From Cryptomeria japonica (lineage: Eukaryota > Streptophyta > Pinopsida > Cupressales > Cupressaceae), in assembly GCF_030272615.1 (NCBI RefSeq), contig NC_081414.1, positions 523,882,137 to 523,946,136 of the forward strand: a stretch of 64,000 nucleotides of DNA, in the 5' to 3' direction. Positions 23,133 to 35,181 of the stretch are shown one piece after another. A model generated the notes under the pieces. The model worked only from the letters and a program-made list of their open reading frames with translations, was not told where the DNA came from and did not search any database. Made by a program: the position numbers and the translations under genes. Every line of letters starts with the position of its first letter. Positions within the stretch are counted from its first letter, which is position 1.

Positions 23133-24730
23133 TAGTGAATACTACTAGTTTCAGTAGTGCTACTACCTCAACCAATAGTATGGTTCATAATCAGCCTCCT
23201 AGGATTCATCCATTTGTGACTTTCAATCAAGGAAGTCGATTAAATTTGGTTCAACATGATGATATACCAGTTGTAGAACTCAAGAGCCTGCCATTTTTTA
23301 CTGGAGAAGATCATACTAAAGTCATAGAACACATCAAATATGTGGCCTCCTTGTGTGGAGTACATCACATTGTTGCAGAAAATGTTGCATTGAGGCTTTT
23401 GGCAGCTTCTTTCAATGGGAGAGCCCTTTAGTGGTTCAGGGGTTTACCTGTGATTTCAATAGCTACATGGGATGAGTTGGTACAACTTTTAAACTAGCAC
23501 TTTGAAGACAAGTCAGACCATATCTCATTGGTGGAGGAACCCACTACCATCAAAATAGTTCCACATGAGCATATGATGGGCTTCAACTATCGATTTGAAA
23601 AGACATGGAATCGAATTCCAGCGTCAATAAAGCCTTCTAATGATTATGCTTTTATATTTTATTTAAAGGCTTTGAATAGTGATATTGCACTTATGATTTA
23701 GTATATGGGAGGAAACACTCTTCCATTAGTGTTTGATATTGTTGTTAGGGCTGAGAATAGTCTTACTTAGGCAGGGAAGATAGCACCTAGGCCTCCTATG
23801 CCAATTTTTGCTGATATACAATCAATAACTCTTGTAGTTCCACCTACCCTAGTTGTTGTCCATCCATTTCCAGTAGATAATGCTCAAGTTGCAACTCAAG
23901 AACTTGTTGTTCCTAGCCATTTGCAAGATCTAATAACCATTAAGAAACAAAATGTTGATATGCAAAAGACTTTGAAGAATTTTGGTAATGAGATAGTTAA
24001 TATTAAGAAAGCCCAAAATCAGCCACCTTACCAAGCTCATTACTAAGCTCCATAGCAGCCTATTCCTCAACCTTAAAGGAGATATCCCAACCAAAGGCCT
24101 TTTCAACAATACAATCCTAAAGCACCCAGCTCTTCTAAGGAGATTGTGCTAGTCCAGAATAACATGGCAGTTGATCATGAGTGGTGTTACCCTTTCAATC
24201 AACAACATAACTAGTCTTCTTGCTCTAATCATATTCAAAATCAAGCATTAATGATTTAGTGTAGTCATGTTGTTCCAATTAATTCATCTCAAGAAGCTCA
24301 TGAATAATAGTTTGTACATATGGAACAAGGCGGTTTGGATGTCACCTTGATGAATTGGCAAGATGAAGAGTTTTGTGGGATCAATTAGCCACAAAATCAG
24401 TCTTACACCCCTATAGAAACCAATACAGTATCTAAGAAAAGGGTTGTTGACATGGGGAAATAGACTGATAAGGAAAACAATCAACCTTCTACAAGTATGC
24501 AAGGCCAAAAGGGGTCTACTTCTGCTCAAAATATCCAAATACTTCCAAGAACACAACCTGTGGTGACTAAGGATCAGCCTAAAAGATAACCACAACCAGC
24601 ACAAGCAACAAGAGATATTGTTGTCATTAAAGGACAATAGAAGGTTAGTATGAGTGATTTTAATATTATAGACCAGTTAAATAAAACTCATGTTAGTGTC
24701 TTAATGTGGGATTCCCTAGCTCTTCCCAGG
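23133..24730 (+). pseudogene. gag: Element A gag, main part
   Basis: The capsid-type gag core is readable: PPRIHPFVTF, then LKSLPFFTGEDHTKVIEHI, a helical stretch to RLLAASFNGRAL, and WFRGLP ... WDELVQLL, the arrangement seen in plant gypsy gag proteins. A Gln/Pro-rich C-terminal region follows with WCYPFNQQHNQ..C, a degraded CX2CX4HX4C-like knuckle lacking the second Cys. Four successive in-frame stops in the core are all TAG (23429, 23495, 23699, 23768), and more TAG/TAA stops follow in the Gln-rich tail. The segment is bounded by element B on the left and element C on the right. No zinc-binding competence is expected. Confidence 0.85.
24726..24730 (+). repeat. Target-site duplication of element C, left (diverged)
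   Basis: CCAGG left of element C faces CTGGG at 50583-50587 on the right, two transitions apart. If the right five bases are discounted, the element A reading frame (WDSLALPR before, KDLLHD after) continues in phase, which supports a 5-bp duplication that has since diverged. Confidence 0.65.
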
Positions 24731-25476
24731 TGTTGGTTCCCAAAATGGACGATGAGTTTACATTGCTTATAGGGTAGAGACCAATATGATTTCCTCCAAA
24801 TATCTATGGAGAGCCACCTCCAACTATCAATATTTGTTAGGCTTAGACCAACAATGACAAGGACAAAAGGTCCTCCTGCACTTTAGGCATTGCAGAACCA
24901 GGGAGGGTGATCCCTTCAGTAAGAAATTCCTGCTCTCTGAAAGGATACTCTAGAAATTACTAAAAACAAAGAAGATTATCTCATAATAAAACTCAATAGA
25001 AAGGGAGAATTCTAAAGGATGAAAAATTCTTCAGTGATCCTCAACCTTAAACTGGAGTATGAGAGATGGTGAGACTATTTTCAAAAAATACATAAATCTT
25101 AGCAAATGATTGTTCTGATTGTTTATAAGATTCGCTCTGAGAGTTCATAAAGAAGATAAAACTAGAAACTGATAACCTAATGAGATTTGCTAGTGAATAC
25201 CAATGCCTTATTCATTTGGTTTACAGAGTCTATGAAAAGTGTTACTAAAAATCTGATAAAACTTCATCTAATAGTTGGTCTTGCCTGAAACAATACTACC
25301 TTATAGTATTACTTTGCTTATGATCCTTCATCTGAACTACTTATCAAATCTTATGGCGAGCCTTATTTCCTCTGTAATCTTATTCAAGCATTTTAATGAA
25401 CCCCCTGGACTAAAGCATTGGATATAATAATACATACATCATAACAATGCAATAAACAAATGAAACCCTTTATCCC
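24731..25476 (-). repeat. Element C left LTR, part 1 (before element D)
   Basis: Begins TGTTGGTTCCCAAAATGG and matches the first 740 bases or so of 47934-50582. It is cut by element D; the last five bases, ATCCC, are the D target duplication. In element orientation this is the end of the 3' LTR. Confidence 0.92.
25472..25476 (+). repeat. Target-site duplication of element D, left
   Basis: ATCCC, repeated at 36492-36496 directly after the D 3' LTR. The uninterrupted counterpart in the other C LTR (near 48677) reads GATCCCATTTGC with one copy only, which confirms the insertion point. Confidence 0.97.
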
Positions 25477-26797
25477 TATAGACACCTAAAAATGGTCAAC
25501 GCTTGCGGAGTTGTACTTTAACATTTGCGCATTGCCTTATTTTAGGGTTTTTGCGTCACATTAACATTTCCTCTATGTTGTGTACTTGGTCTTTATCATT
25601 TGTGAGCATCGAGTCCTTCTTCTGCATTCTTCAGTTGTCTCACTCTCGAATTTGGTCTTGTCGACAACAATCTTCAGTCATGATTTTGGTCAATCTTATC
25701 CTGTCGCATCAATGTGCGTGCTCATTTGGCATATTTTGACATCGTCAATCCTAATCAATGATGGAATTAGGGTTTTGTCCTCTTATCAATCTTATCATTT
25801 TGTGATTGATTTGACATCGATCCTTGTCCTTTTTCAATCATGTCAATTTGGATCAATTTGTCATTGTTCCTTGGCGCATTTATCAATCAAATCATTTATC
25901 AATTCAAAATCATGATCAAATTGACATCAAATCAATTTTATATCAAGACCTAATTGTCGTCCTTGCATTTCTAATTTAGCTTCTAGGGTTTTATGATTTA
26001 TTCATTTAACTCTATTTGTCATTTCTCCCTCTAGGATTAATAAATTATTTATTTATCCTAGGTCTTCGTGTCACAATTAAATGTTTATTTAATTGGCTAA
26101 TTTATTCCTCTTTTTGTGAATTAATTAATAAATGAAAAATTGTTAATTAAATCACTTAATTCCTAATTTCCACCTATATTCTAATTTGCTAAATTCAATT
26201 TCCACCTAATTAATTTTTCTCTAGTTCTCCCTATTTTTGTGCTTTGGTGGAAGCATGAATTTCTCATGCGTCATACTTTTGGCATAGCAAGATGTCATAA
26301 GATTCTAGTCCTCTAACCTTTGCATTGGCAATATGTCATAATTCATGACATAGAAGGTGTCATAACCTTCTTTCTTCAACTCAATTTTCCCGTTTTGAAA
26401 TCAATTGCCTCTAAAATCAATTTCATGCTAATCTTGTCTTTTCTCCAATTTATCTATAAATTGGATGAATTTCTTCAATCTTGATCTAATAATCACTTTG
26501 TCGAATCAATCACGTTTGAGTACTCTTGCGCTAATTGTCAATCTTGCTTTCACATTAGGTTTATGCACTTGAAGGTGAGATCCACAACAAAAGCTATTTG
26601 AAGAAGAAAGAAGGACAATGGAGCCACATGAAGGAGATATTCAGATCTGCATTTGGTTTGCTTAGCTTTAATTTTGAATATTTTGCTTTCATGTCTTTAT
26701 TGAGTGTGTTTAGGATTGATCATTGCATTTGAGCTTTTTTGATTGAGCTAGATTAGTATTTTGATTTGCTTTGATGATTTCCAAATTCCTATCTACA
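25477..26797 (+). repeat. 5' LTR of element D
   Basis: Starts TATAGACACCTAAAAATGG (the 3' LTR has TGTAGACACC, so the second base has mutated) and ends TTCCTATCTACA. Matches 35182-36491. Repetitive TCAAT/GATTGA-rich composition. Confidence 0.95.
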
Positions 26798-26802
26798 TTA
26801 AT

Positions 26803-26820
26803 TGGTGAACCCGACGTGAA
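26803..26820 (+). promoter_or_regulatory. Primer-binding site of element D
   Basis: TGGTGAACCCGACGTGAA five bases after the LTR end. The position and initial TGG fit a PBS; I do not assign the tRNA. Confidence 0.8.
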
Positions 26821-28861
26821 CTAACCCCCTAATCATGCTTTTGAGTGCTTTTGAGTTGATTTGCAGGTCAAAAACCCAAGAAACAGGGTAGTGCAGTGTT
26901 TTCTGGGAACTTATGTGCCTGTGTCAAGCCTTCTGCACCTATGTCAAGGACATTCTGCACCTATGTCAGACATTCTGCGCCTATGTAGGGCCAGAAACAG
27001 AGGTAAAAGATAGTGTTTTTCACTTGCAAATTGTTTTCTTTTGCATTCTGTTTCTGCTTTTTTGGTTTTGTTGGTACCGATTCTCTGTGAAAAACCTTGG
27101 CATATGCATGACAAAGACAACAAATGAAACTACTAACATGTTTTATGCAGGTTCGATAGTCAAAGACTAAACATATCAAACTTTTGACTTGGGTTTTTGC
27201 AGGTTGCCTTGGACTACAACTAAACTTTGTGTTTGAAATTAATATTTAGGCACCTAGTGACCTCTAAATAGGATGGAATGAATGTATGTTTGCTTTGATT
27301 GTCAAGTTTGACATTGGAGTAGGAGAGTATGCTCTCATCCTTCTTAGGGTGATCAGAAAGCCAGATCTTCAATACCATGCTCATGTTTTTGATTGTGTGT
27401 CACCTTTAGAGGGCCTGCCTTCCCGACCATTTGCTTTTGCAAGCAAGTGATAATCATGAGAAGGGAATGACCCAAAGTGAGTATGGCTAGAATACCTTGG
27501 CATTCTAACTCACTATAAAAAAATACCTGATGGGTGAAAGCTTTGAAGGAAGGGTTACGTGGGAATTGTAGTTACTTGGGAAGTGATGACCCTTGAACTC
27601 TTTCTCATATCAACATCTAAGTAGGGCCTCAAGGTCTAAATCATGCTTGCGTGACTACATTTGTTTGGTATCTTGGTGGGCTTAATGTCTCAATCACACT
27701 TGTGTGACACCAAGGAGTAACACTTAACAGAAATCCTTACTAAACACCTTGTATTTAGAGGCCAAAAATCCTTCTAGTTTCTTGAGAAGGACAAGTTCAG
27801 ATACTTGGAAGAGATACTAAGTTCGCCATGGGGAGATTTCCATGGGGACTGATGCTTGGCTTCCCTAAGAAGTGAGTGTCATGGAGGGGAGCCCATGGGG
27901 TCAAGCATCTATGTATTCTCCTTGAATCCCATAACGAGTCTACCTCTCAAGTACCTAATGTCCTTGCCCACCATAAGAAATGTGTGAATGAGCATGATTG
28001 TCTTGAGTCTAAGTTGAAATATCTTGTCTTCTTTGTTTGTCAAAAGTTGAATTGTATCTCATTTCAAAAACAAGACAAATTGATTCAAAACAAGGTTAAA
28101 CACAAGAGGCATTCATCCAACAAAATTCAAAAACACCTTCAAACATGGTTGTCAAACATTGTTCAAAATCTTGTCTCAACATTCATGTCACTTAGATTTA
28201 GGTTCATCCTAGGTTGAATTTTGCAAAGTTCATTGTCAAGTACCAAGGTTAGGTTTCACCTAAGTCATACTCCTTTGCATATCAATAAGGGTCCTCCATT
28301 TGCATGTGTCCTCTTGCATTAGAGAAATACCATTTCATAATTCAACCTTAGGTTTTGCCTTAGGTTGACATTGTCATACATTTGCATTTGCATCCTTGTC
28401 CTCATAACATTAGGTCACATTTGCATACCCTAGGTCTCTTCATCAAGCTTAGGTCATTATCATATCATATTAGGGTCATTTGCATAGTAATTGTCCCTTT
28501 GCATATAGTGTCAAAACTAGGTTTTGTCATACTTGAGTAATCCAAATCGTTGATAAACCCTAAGTCATTGTTAGGAAGTCTAGACCTTATCAAACTTTTG
28601 TCTTTTTGTCATCACTATCATTTCATCAAACCTAGCTTAGTATCCAAACATATAGGGGAGACATTGTTACTTTGTCCTTTGTCACTTGGTCCTTTTGTCC
28701 TTTGAGGTCTAGACATAATTTCAATTGCATTCATAAGTTTGTCAAAATCTTGAAAAAAGAACAAAAACATAGGTTGCATTCTTGCCATAGATTGCATTTT
28801 CATCTATTTAGTTTGCATTTAGTTGCATATCATACATTATCCTTGAAAAATTCCAAAACTA
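26821..28861 (+). other. Element D leader, conserved with element F
   Basis: A 2 kb untranslated region. A three- to four-fold repeat of about 22 bp (TTCTGCACCTATGTCA) sits at about 26904-26990. From about 27180 to 27760 it aligns with the leader of element F (63105-63610): shared blocks include GGAGAGTATGCTCT (27323 and 63226), GACCCAA.TGAGTA and CCTTACTAA. A motif TCATGCTTGCGTGACT (27641-27656) recurs as TCACACTTGTGTGAC (27694-27708), and the same pair exists in F. The rest is T/C-rich with repeated TAGGTT segments and no gene that I can support. Confidence 0.7.
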
Positions 28862-28879
28862 TTGCATTTGCATAGTGAC

Positions 28880-31750
28880 ATGTCTATTGAAACAAGGTTT
28901 CAAGCACCAATGATGCAACAAAGTTTGACGTATCAACTGACAATGCAATCGAATTTTAATCCAAGGCAATCACAATTATATCCAACCCAACAACAAGGCA
29001 ATATCGATAAAACTTTTTATGATGAAACAAGTCTCCAAATACAAAAAGTAGAGGAGAAACTAGCTCAAGAAAATGAGATATTGGAACAAAGAGTGAAAAA
29101 CATTGAGAAGAATAGATCACAAATGTCCAAAATGTTTCAAAAATTTCCAGGTCAAAATCCAAAGATTGAGCCAATTGATGTAAGATCTCTTCTTGAACGA
29201 TTAGACATACCAGCTCTCCTCTCACAAATAGAGATGATGAAACAATTTCAAGAAAAGAGACAACATCAATTTCAACATTATGTGCCTCCACAACAAGAAC
29301 AAGAAGGTGTTTACTATCAATCAGATTTTCAACCAATACAACCAATGGTTCAACCAATGGTCCAACATATACAACCAACACAACCAATGGTTAAATTTCA
29401 ACAATATGTCCAACCAGCTATACAATGTCAACAAATGGTTCAATCAATGGTGGAATATCAATGTCAACAACCACAACCAAACATTCAAAAATAAAGGTTG
29501 CAGCACACACCAACCCAAGTTTCAAACATGTCAAAACAATTGAACCAAGTCCAATATCAAAACATGACATCAGATCAGAACCAACTCCTTGCCAAACAAG
29601 TTCAAATTCCAGATACAACTATGTCAAAACCTTGAAAGAAAGGTAGCTTTATTGCAATGATCTTAAGGAAATTACCAAGTGAGTTCTTTGAGGAAGATCA
29701 AGATAATACACTTATGTCTAGCAATGCCTCATCCCCTCGCAAACAAATTGACTCTCTAGTGGCATCTATCCCTACACCTCTAGAAGTTTCACAAGAACCT
29801 TCCATATTGTCCTCATCAAATAATACACCCAAGGATGCAATTAGCTAAGGGCTATCCATAATTGATTGCCATGATAATCCAATTCATGATGCACATCCTT
29901 GTCATGTTTCAGAAATACAAGACCCAATGTCACCATGCACTTTATTGCCATTACCTACTTTGGAGGACCCCATTCGAAGTCCTTCTTCCTCATGTTCAAG
30001 CATTGATTCCTTGCTAGAATCCATCACAAATGTTCAAAGTGCATTTCCTTCATGCCAAACCATTGATCCCTTGTCAGAAACCCCCATGCATATCCAAAGT
30101 CTAACCCCATGTCAAGAGGATAATTTAGAGCATAAAGAAACAGGCGTTAAAACAGATCAAGATCAAGATCCCGAAACCTTATCATCCCATCCAATTGTTG
30201 ACCAGGATCCCATTTCCCCAGACACTCACAATGATTCCCCTATTCTTGTCCATCCTATCCAAAGTCCTATTGACACTCCATTCCCCAGGCAAGATCAAGA
30301 TATCCCAGTTCATCCAATCCCAAACGATCCCCTTCCATTTCATGAACACAATGTCCTTTCAAATCCCATTGACATTCCACTTCCTGAGAAAGATCAAGAT
30401 ATCCTTTCCATCCTTTATGATGATCCCATTGAAAGTCAAGAGAAAAGCACCTTTAAAGAGGATTCCAATGACCTTCCTCCTTGTCAAGATCAAATTATTC
30501 CTTTAAATCCTCCACAAGATCCTTTTGTTTCTCCATCTCCTTGTCTTAATGCTCCATATACACTCCAAGATCACATTTCTTTTGATGATCCCATTATTTC
30601 TCCCATTCCATCTCTTGAAGAGCCTGTCGTTGAACCATGTCCACTACACAATCCTAGTCCCCCTCATGATCCTAATCCTCCTCATGATTTGAACGTGTCA
30701 GTGCAAGATGTTCATGAACCCTCGACATGCACAATGGGTTCTTCCACTTTGGTGAAATCCGATCCACTTCAAGATCTCATTATTTCTCTCATATCATATC
30801 CACCTCATAATGGACTCGCGTCTTCTTCCCAAAGAAAAGAGTATCCTACAAGTCAAGATATTCATAAAGGTAAAGGAGTAGATCTTCATAAGCAAGAATC
30901 CCTTCATGTTAAAGAAAATATTAAGGGTCATGGCCTCAGTGAAATTCCTCAAGATGTGGGTACCCCTACTAAATCCAACATCCCTTCAAAATCCAAACAT
31001 ATCCCTTCCCCATCATACTTTCCATCCATCTTAGGTCCTTATATTCCTTCATTCTCTATGCAAGGTCAGCAAAGGCATACATCCTTGAGTAAATTTCATC
31101 CATCCAAAAGAAGTCCATTTCATTCATATCCATCCATGCATTCCTTTCCCCCTCCAAGCAATTTGAATGCCAAGTGTAAACATCATAAGTCTAGCAATCC
31201 ACATGTATTCAAGGATCAACATGTCCAATATAATCAACATGTCAAAACAAAGAACAATATGATCTATAAAGAAAAAGAAATATCCAAAAGGCCACAAAGG
31301 TCCACTAAGCAAAATAAAGCAAAGTCAAAATATATATGGGTTCCTAAATCCCTTGTGCAAGCAATGCACTCCAAGGAACCACAAAAGCATGAAAAATCAA
31401 AAACCATGTGGGTTCCTAAGCAACTCGTTGAAGGACAAAAGCCTAAAGAAACATCAAAATTGGTATCTAAAATTGCTATTCCTCCATCCAAACCTCTCAA
31501 GTCTATTCCTTCATCACCTTCTTCATCCATTTTGGGCCCTTATGTCCCAAAATCCCAAGCTATTCCTCCATCCAAATCTCACAATCTGAGATCCATTTTT
31601 CCTCCATCAGTCCATCACCCCTCAAGGTGTGTGCCAATGTTGATCTTGCCAACATTTCTATCCACTCAAGCACAATTCTTCCAATACCCTATCCATTATC
31701 CAATGCATATTTTCCATCCTTCGATCCCTTTGATCCAATCCTTTGCATAA
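28880..31750 (+). pseudogene. Element D Gln-rich / Pro-Ser-rich ORF of unknown function
   Basis: One frame of about 957 codons, interrupted only by stops at 29492, about 29631 and 29846. Start chosen at ATG 28880 (MSIETRFQ); an ATG six codons upstream is possible. The N-terminus is Gln-rich with a predicted coiled coil (QKVEEKLAQENEILEQRVKN) and a run of QPM/QPI repeats (about 29325-29450). The middle is Pro/Ser/Asp-rich with recurrent DQDP, DPI and PSPC-like repeats. The C-terminal part is Lys-rich and repeats WVPKSLV / WVPKQLV and SILGPYIPS / SILGPYVPK. I recognise no gag, protease or other domain. Its position suggests it replaces or derives from gag; that is inference. Confidence 0.75.
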
Positions 31751-33959
31751 ATCCTTGCCTTAGTTTCATCTCTTTTCCATGTCCTTATCCTACCAACGTC
31801 TTTGAGCATACTTTTAAAGGTCATGGTCCATTTTTTTTCAAGGCTCCTATCCAAAACAAAACAAAAATATGCTTGAGTCCTTCTTCTATCCCCTATCATG
31901 TGTCCATCTTCTACTGAAAAAGTCAAAATGCAAAAAAACAAAAAAAAAAAGTGAAAAAAAAAAGACAAAAGAAAAAAGTAAAGAAAAATAATTCGTCCAC
32001 TGGTGAAAACCTGGAAAATAGGTGCCTTGGGCAAGTACCGTGATGAAAACCTGGCAAACAGGCATCATGCGTAATCTATGAACTTCTTGCACACCACACT
32101 TGGGGGCAGGTTTCCTCCTTCATATCCTTTTGTCCTTCATTGTTCCATTATCCTATCGAACCCCTGTCATTACCCTTCATATCCTATTGTCCCTCATGTC
32201 CAGTTTCCCTTTCCACCTTTGATCTTGACAAGGCTGACGATCTTCATGAGCATCATGTATCTTGTTTGCAGCTTTTCAGTCTATCATAGCTTTTGGTCAT
32301 TTATCCATTTGCTTATTACAACCTTTCATCCATATTCCCTGGCTTGTTGCAACTTTCTGCCACTATCCCATATCCTATCCCAACCTTTAGTCCATGTCCC
32401 TTATCCATTCTTGGTCTTGCTTATCCTATCCATATCTTATCACTATCCATACACTCTTTTTCATTCCTTGATCTTGATCTGACATAAGGACGCAAAATTT
32501 AAACATAGTTTCAAAAACCTCTTGACATGTCCCTCATGCCATGTTCCTACTTTACATTGTCATATCCAGTCTCTTGTCCCATCATGCAATAGCCCTTGAA
32601 AATTGCATCTGTATTGTCTCCATGATAAAAGGCCTTTGTCTTCCCTCTATCCACCAACATTTCAGAAAGCCTATTTATTCACCTATCATATTCCTTGCCT
32701 TGCTAGACACTGGGGGCAAAATCAAAAAAAATTGAAAAATGTCCTGAAATAAATTCAAAAAAAAAAATTGAAAAATGTCTTGAAAAAAATTCAAAAAAAT
32801 TGAAAAATGTCCTGAAAAAAATCATAAAAATTGAAAAAATGTCCTGAAAAAATCCCTAAAAAGTCCAATAAAGTCCTGAAAAAATGAACACAAAAAAATT
32901 GTAAAATCTTGAAACGCAAAACAAAAAAAAATAAAATTTAATAAATGATCCTTTTGTGCATAAACAGATCGCTGAGCATACATCCAACGACATGCAATCA
33001 AACACTATGCTTTAATGAAATCATGCGTTAACAGATGAACTTTTCAATCCAACCAGACATTCAAACTGATCAACATTGTCATATCAATCAACATCATTTG
33101 TCCTTGTCTCTACTATCATGGGTCTTATACAGGGTGTGGTATACTCGAAACCAGACTGTGTCCTGTCTTAGACGGGGTACCACATGTCCTTAAACCAGAC
33201 AACATGATCATCCTATCAGCACTTTCAACTTTTGACAATGAAGATCAAGATGTTTGTTTGATTTATTGGAATTTGTGCATCTTATCTTTTTATTGATTTC
33301 TCTTCGATCATGTTCCTATGTTGCTCGATGATGTCACTGAGTGATTTAGAGTGACCGGGATGGTTCATGGTCCTTTCTCTTTTTGTTGTGATTGTTGTTT
33401 GTCTGCAATGTGTCTGTCTTTTGCAAAAGGGTTGCATTTTAGCTTTGGCCTTCAATGCCATGATGCTACGCATCCATTTTGTTACATTAAAATAAAGGTT
33501 CTCACCTACAAAGTGCATTACTGAAAGCAAGTTTTTCTTTGTCTTTAACTATCCTCTATCTCATTTTTTTCTTACTAACATTTCTTCCATCCATTCGGAT
33601 AGTCAGTTCGGTCTAGTGCTCCGATATGCTGCATCCTGCATCCACTTGGTTAGTACGTTTACATTACATCAAGCCTCACATCAAGCATTTTATCCATTTC
33701 ATATTATAAATGCATTGCAAACACATAAAAAAATACATCCATACATGTTCCACAATGGTACATAAACAGTGCATAATTCATCCATACATGGAAAATAACT
33801 ATCAGTCATAACACATTGCATCCCATCATATCGATGCATATCATATCATATGTCACAATAATATCAGAGTACAAAATTGGACTGTCTGTCCTAAGTATGG
33901 CCCGTAGGCTGACTACATAATGTCAAACTACATAATGTCCACTGTCCATCATACGGAGC
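31751..33959 (+). other. Element D interior, non-coding with small repeats
   Basis: Between the long ORF and the antisense ORF. It holds an A-rich stretch (31920-31992), a 40-bp-spaced duplicate of TGRTGAAAACCTGG (32001 and 32041), a 31-36 bp A-rich tandem repeat (32720-32890), and otherwise T/C-rich sequence with CAT-rich patches. Open frames around 32078-32487 are low-complexity and unlike any protein I know. Confidence 0.55.
32720..32890 (+). repeat. A-rich tandem repeat, 31-36 bp period
   Basis: TTGAAAAATGTCCTGAAA starts at 32732, 32768, 32800 and 32831, with decaying copies after that. Confidence 0.9.
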
Positions 33960-34720
33960 ATGTGCCTCTGTCACTGGGTGCTCCCTCTGTCCTCCTCATC
34001 CCTGCCATGTCTCACAGATGATGTCCCTCCTAGTCCTGGCTGTGGTGGTCTCATAGGTCCACTCACCCTCATGCTGCTCAATGACCTTCGAGAGCGTGCC
34101 TTGCTCTCTATCCTCGATCATGCCCAATATGAAGTTGCTCTTTGCTCTGGTGGCACTGCACTCTCATATAGTGTCCTCCAATGGCATATCTCCTCTCCAC
34201 TCTCTACCAACATCTGTGCCATCTCCCGTGCACTGGCATCCCTAATCGACCCAATATACTCAGTGACCCTTTGTTCTTCTCGTTGTGCCTGGGCTATTTC
34301 TGTATCTCGAGCCGCTGCAAGTCTGGCTATCTCCGCTCTGAACTGATCCCGCTCTATCCTCAAGATGGCATTCTGTCTCTCTAAAGTCACAATATGATCA
34401 TGCTAACTCGCTATGGTAGCCCTGCACATCTCCATCTCCTCTATGCTAGCTATCTCCGTCTCTATGGGTATATCCTGCAATGCCTCCTGCTCGCCTGAAT
34501 CTGGCTCATCCTCATCATCCCCATCCTCATCTCCATCCCCATCATCCCACTCATCCTCATCCCTGCCCTCATCCTCCCCGTCCTCATCATCTCCCTCCTC
34601 CTCTCTTGCGAGTGGGAAGTACTCCTATCTCCTCGATACTGGAATATCGAGATCTATCAATGGCACTGGCCCTGCAATGTCCCGCAAGCAAGTCAAATTC
34701 ATAAAATTGAAAATATGTGT
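33960..34720 (-). pseudogene. Antisense acidic / coiled-coil ORF in element D
   Basis: Read on the minus strand, a frame runs from VPLIDLDIPVSRR through a stop (plus-strand bases 34625-34627) and then a strongly acidic segment (REEEGDDEDGEDEG, DGDGDEDGDDEDE) to IETEIASIEEMEMC. After a second stop (34403-34405) comes a coiled coil (LERQNAILRIERDQFRAEIARLAAA) ending at 34118. The helix-forming heptads and sustained acidity in one frame suggest it was once coding. Antisense ORFs near the 3' LTR are known for some Tat-type gypsy elements; a relationship is inference. The Ser-rich plus-strand frame over the same bases is its shadow. Confidence 0.55.
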
Positions 34721-35167
34721 TTTTGAGATGCATACCGCTGCTCCCACATCATCTAGTCATCTGTACGTGCGTCCACATTCTCTGAGGTGATCTACCATTG
34801 GAATGTTCGCCATCTCTCTGCAAGTGTCCTTTTCCAGAGCAACAAATCCTCTTCTTGGGCTAGTGTAAATGAACAATTTTCATTCTCTTTGCCTCATTTA
34901 TAGATCTTTGTCAGTGCATAGATGGACATGCACTCTCTCCATCTCATGTTGGTCATGGTCTTTTTCATCTTCAATTGCTTGTCCTTCATGCATCCGGTCT
35001 CTGATTGTCAATCTCTTTGTTCCTATCATGTTCTATCATTCTTATAATTGGCCTCTTTTCTGCATGTTTCCGGCCAATTCCTCGAGGGGGCATCCATATG
35101 TCATTGTCATTGTCTAGGGTATTTTCATTTTTGTTCTTTGAAACAACGCTTAAAATTGCATTGTCTC
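34721..35167 (+). other. Element D 3' untranslated segment
   Basis: About 450 bp between the antisense ORF and the polypurine tract; I see no gene in it. Confidence 0.5.
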
Positions 35168-35181
35168 AAAGAGGGGCAAAA
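35168..35181 (+). other. Polypurine tract of element D
   Basis: AAAGAGGGGCAAAA directly before the 3' LTR. Confidence 0.9.

Noticed and set aside
28956-29387. 143-codon minus-strand frame opposite the Gln-rich D ORF
   Set aside because: A Val/Leu-rich complement of CAA/CAG-rich codons; no independent support.
34413-34790. Ser/Pro-rich plus-strand frame in element D
   Set aside because: Shadow of the antisense acidic frame over the same TCATCC-rich bases.
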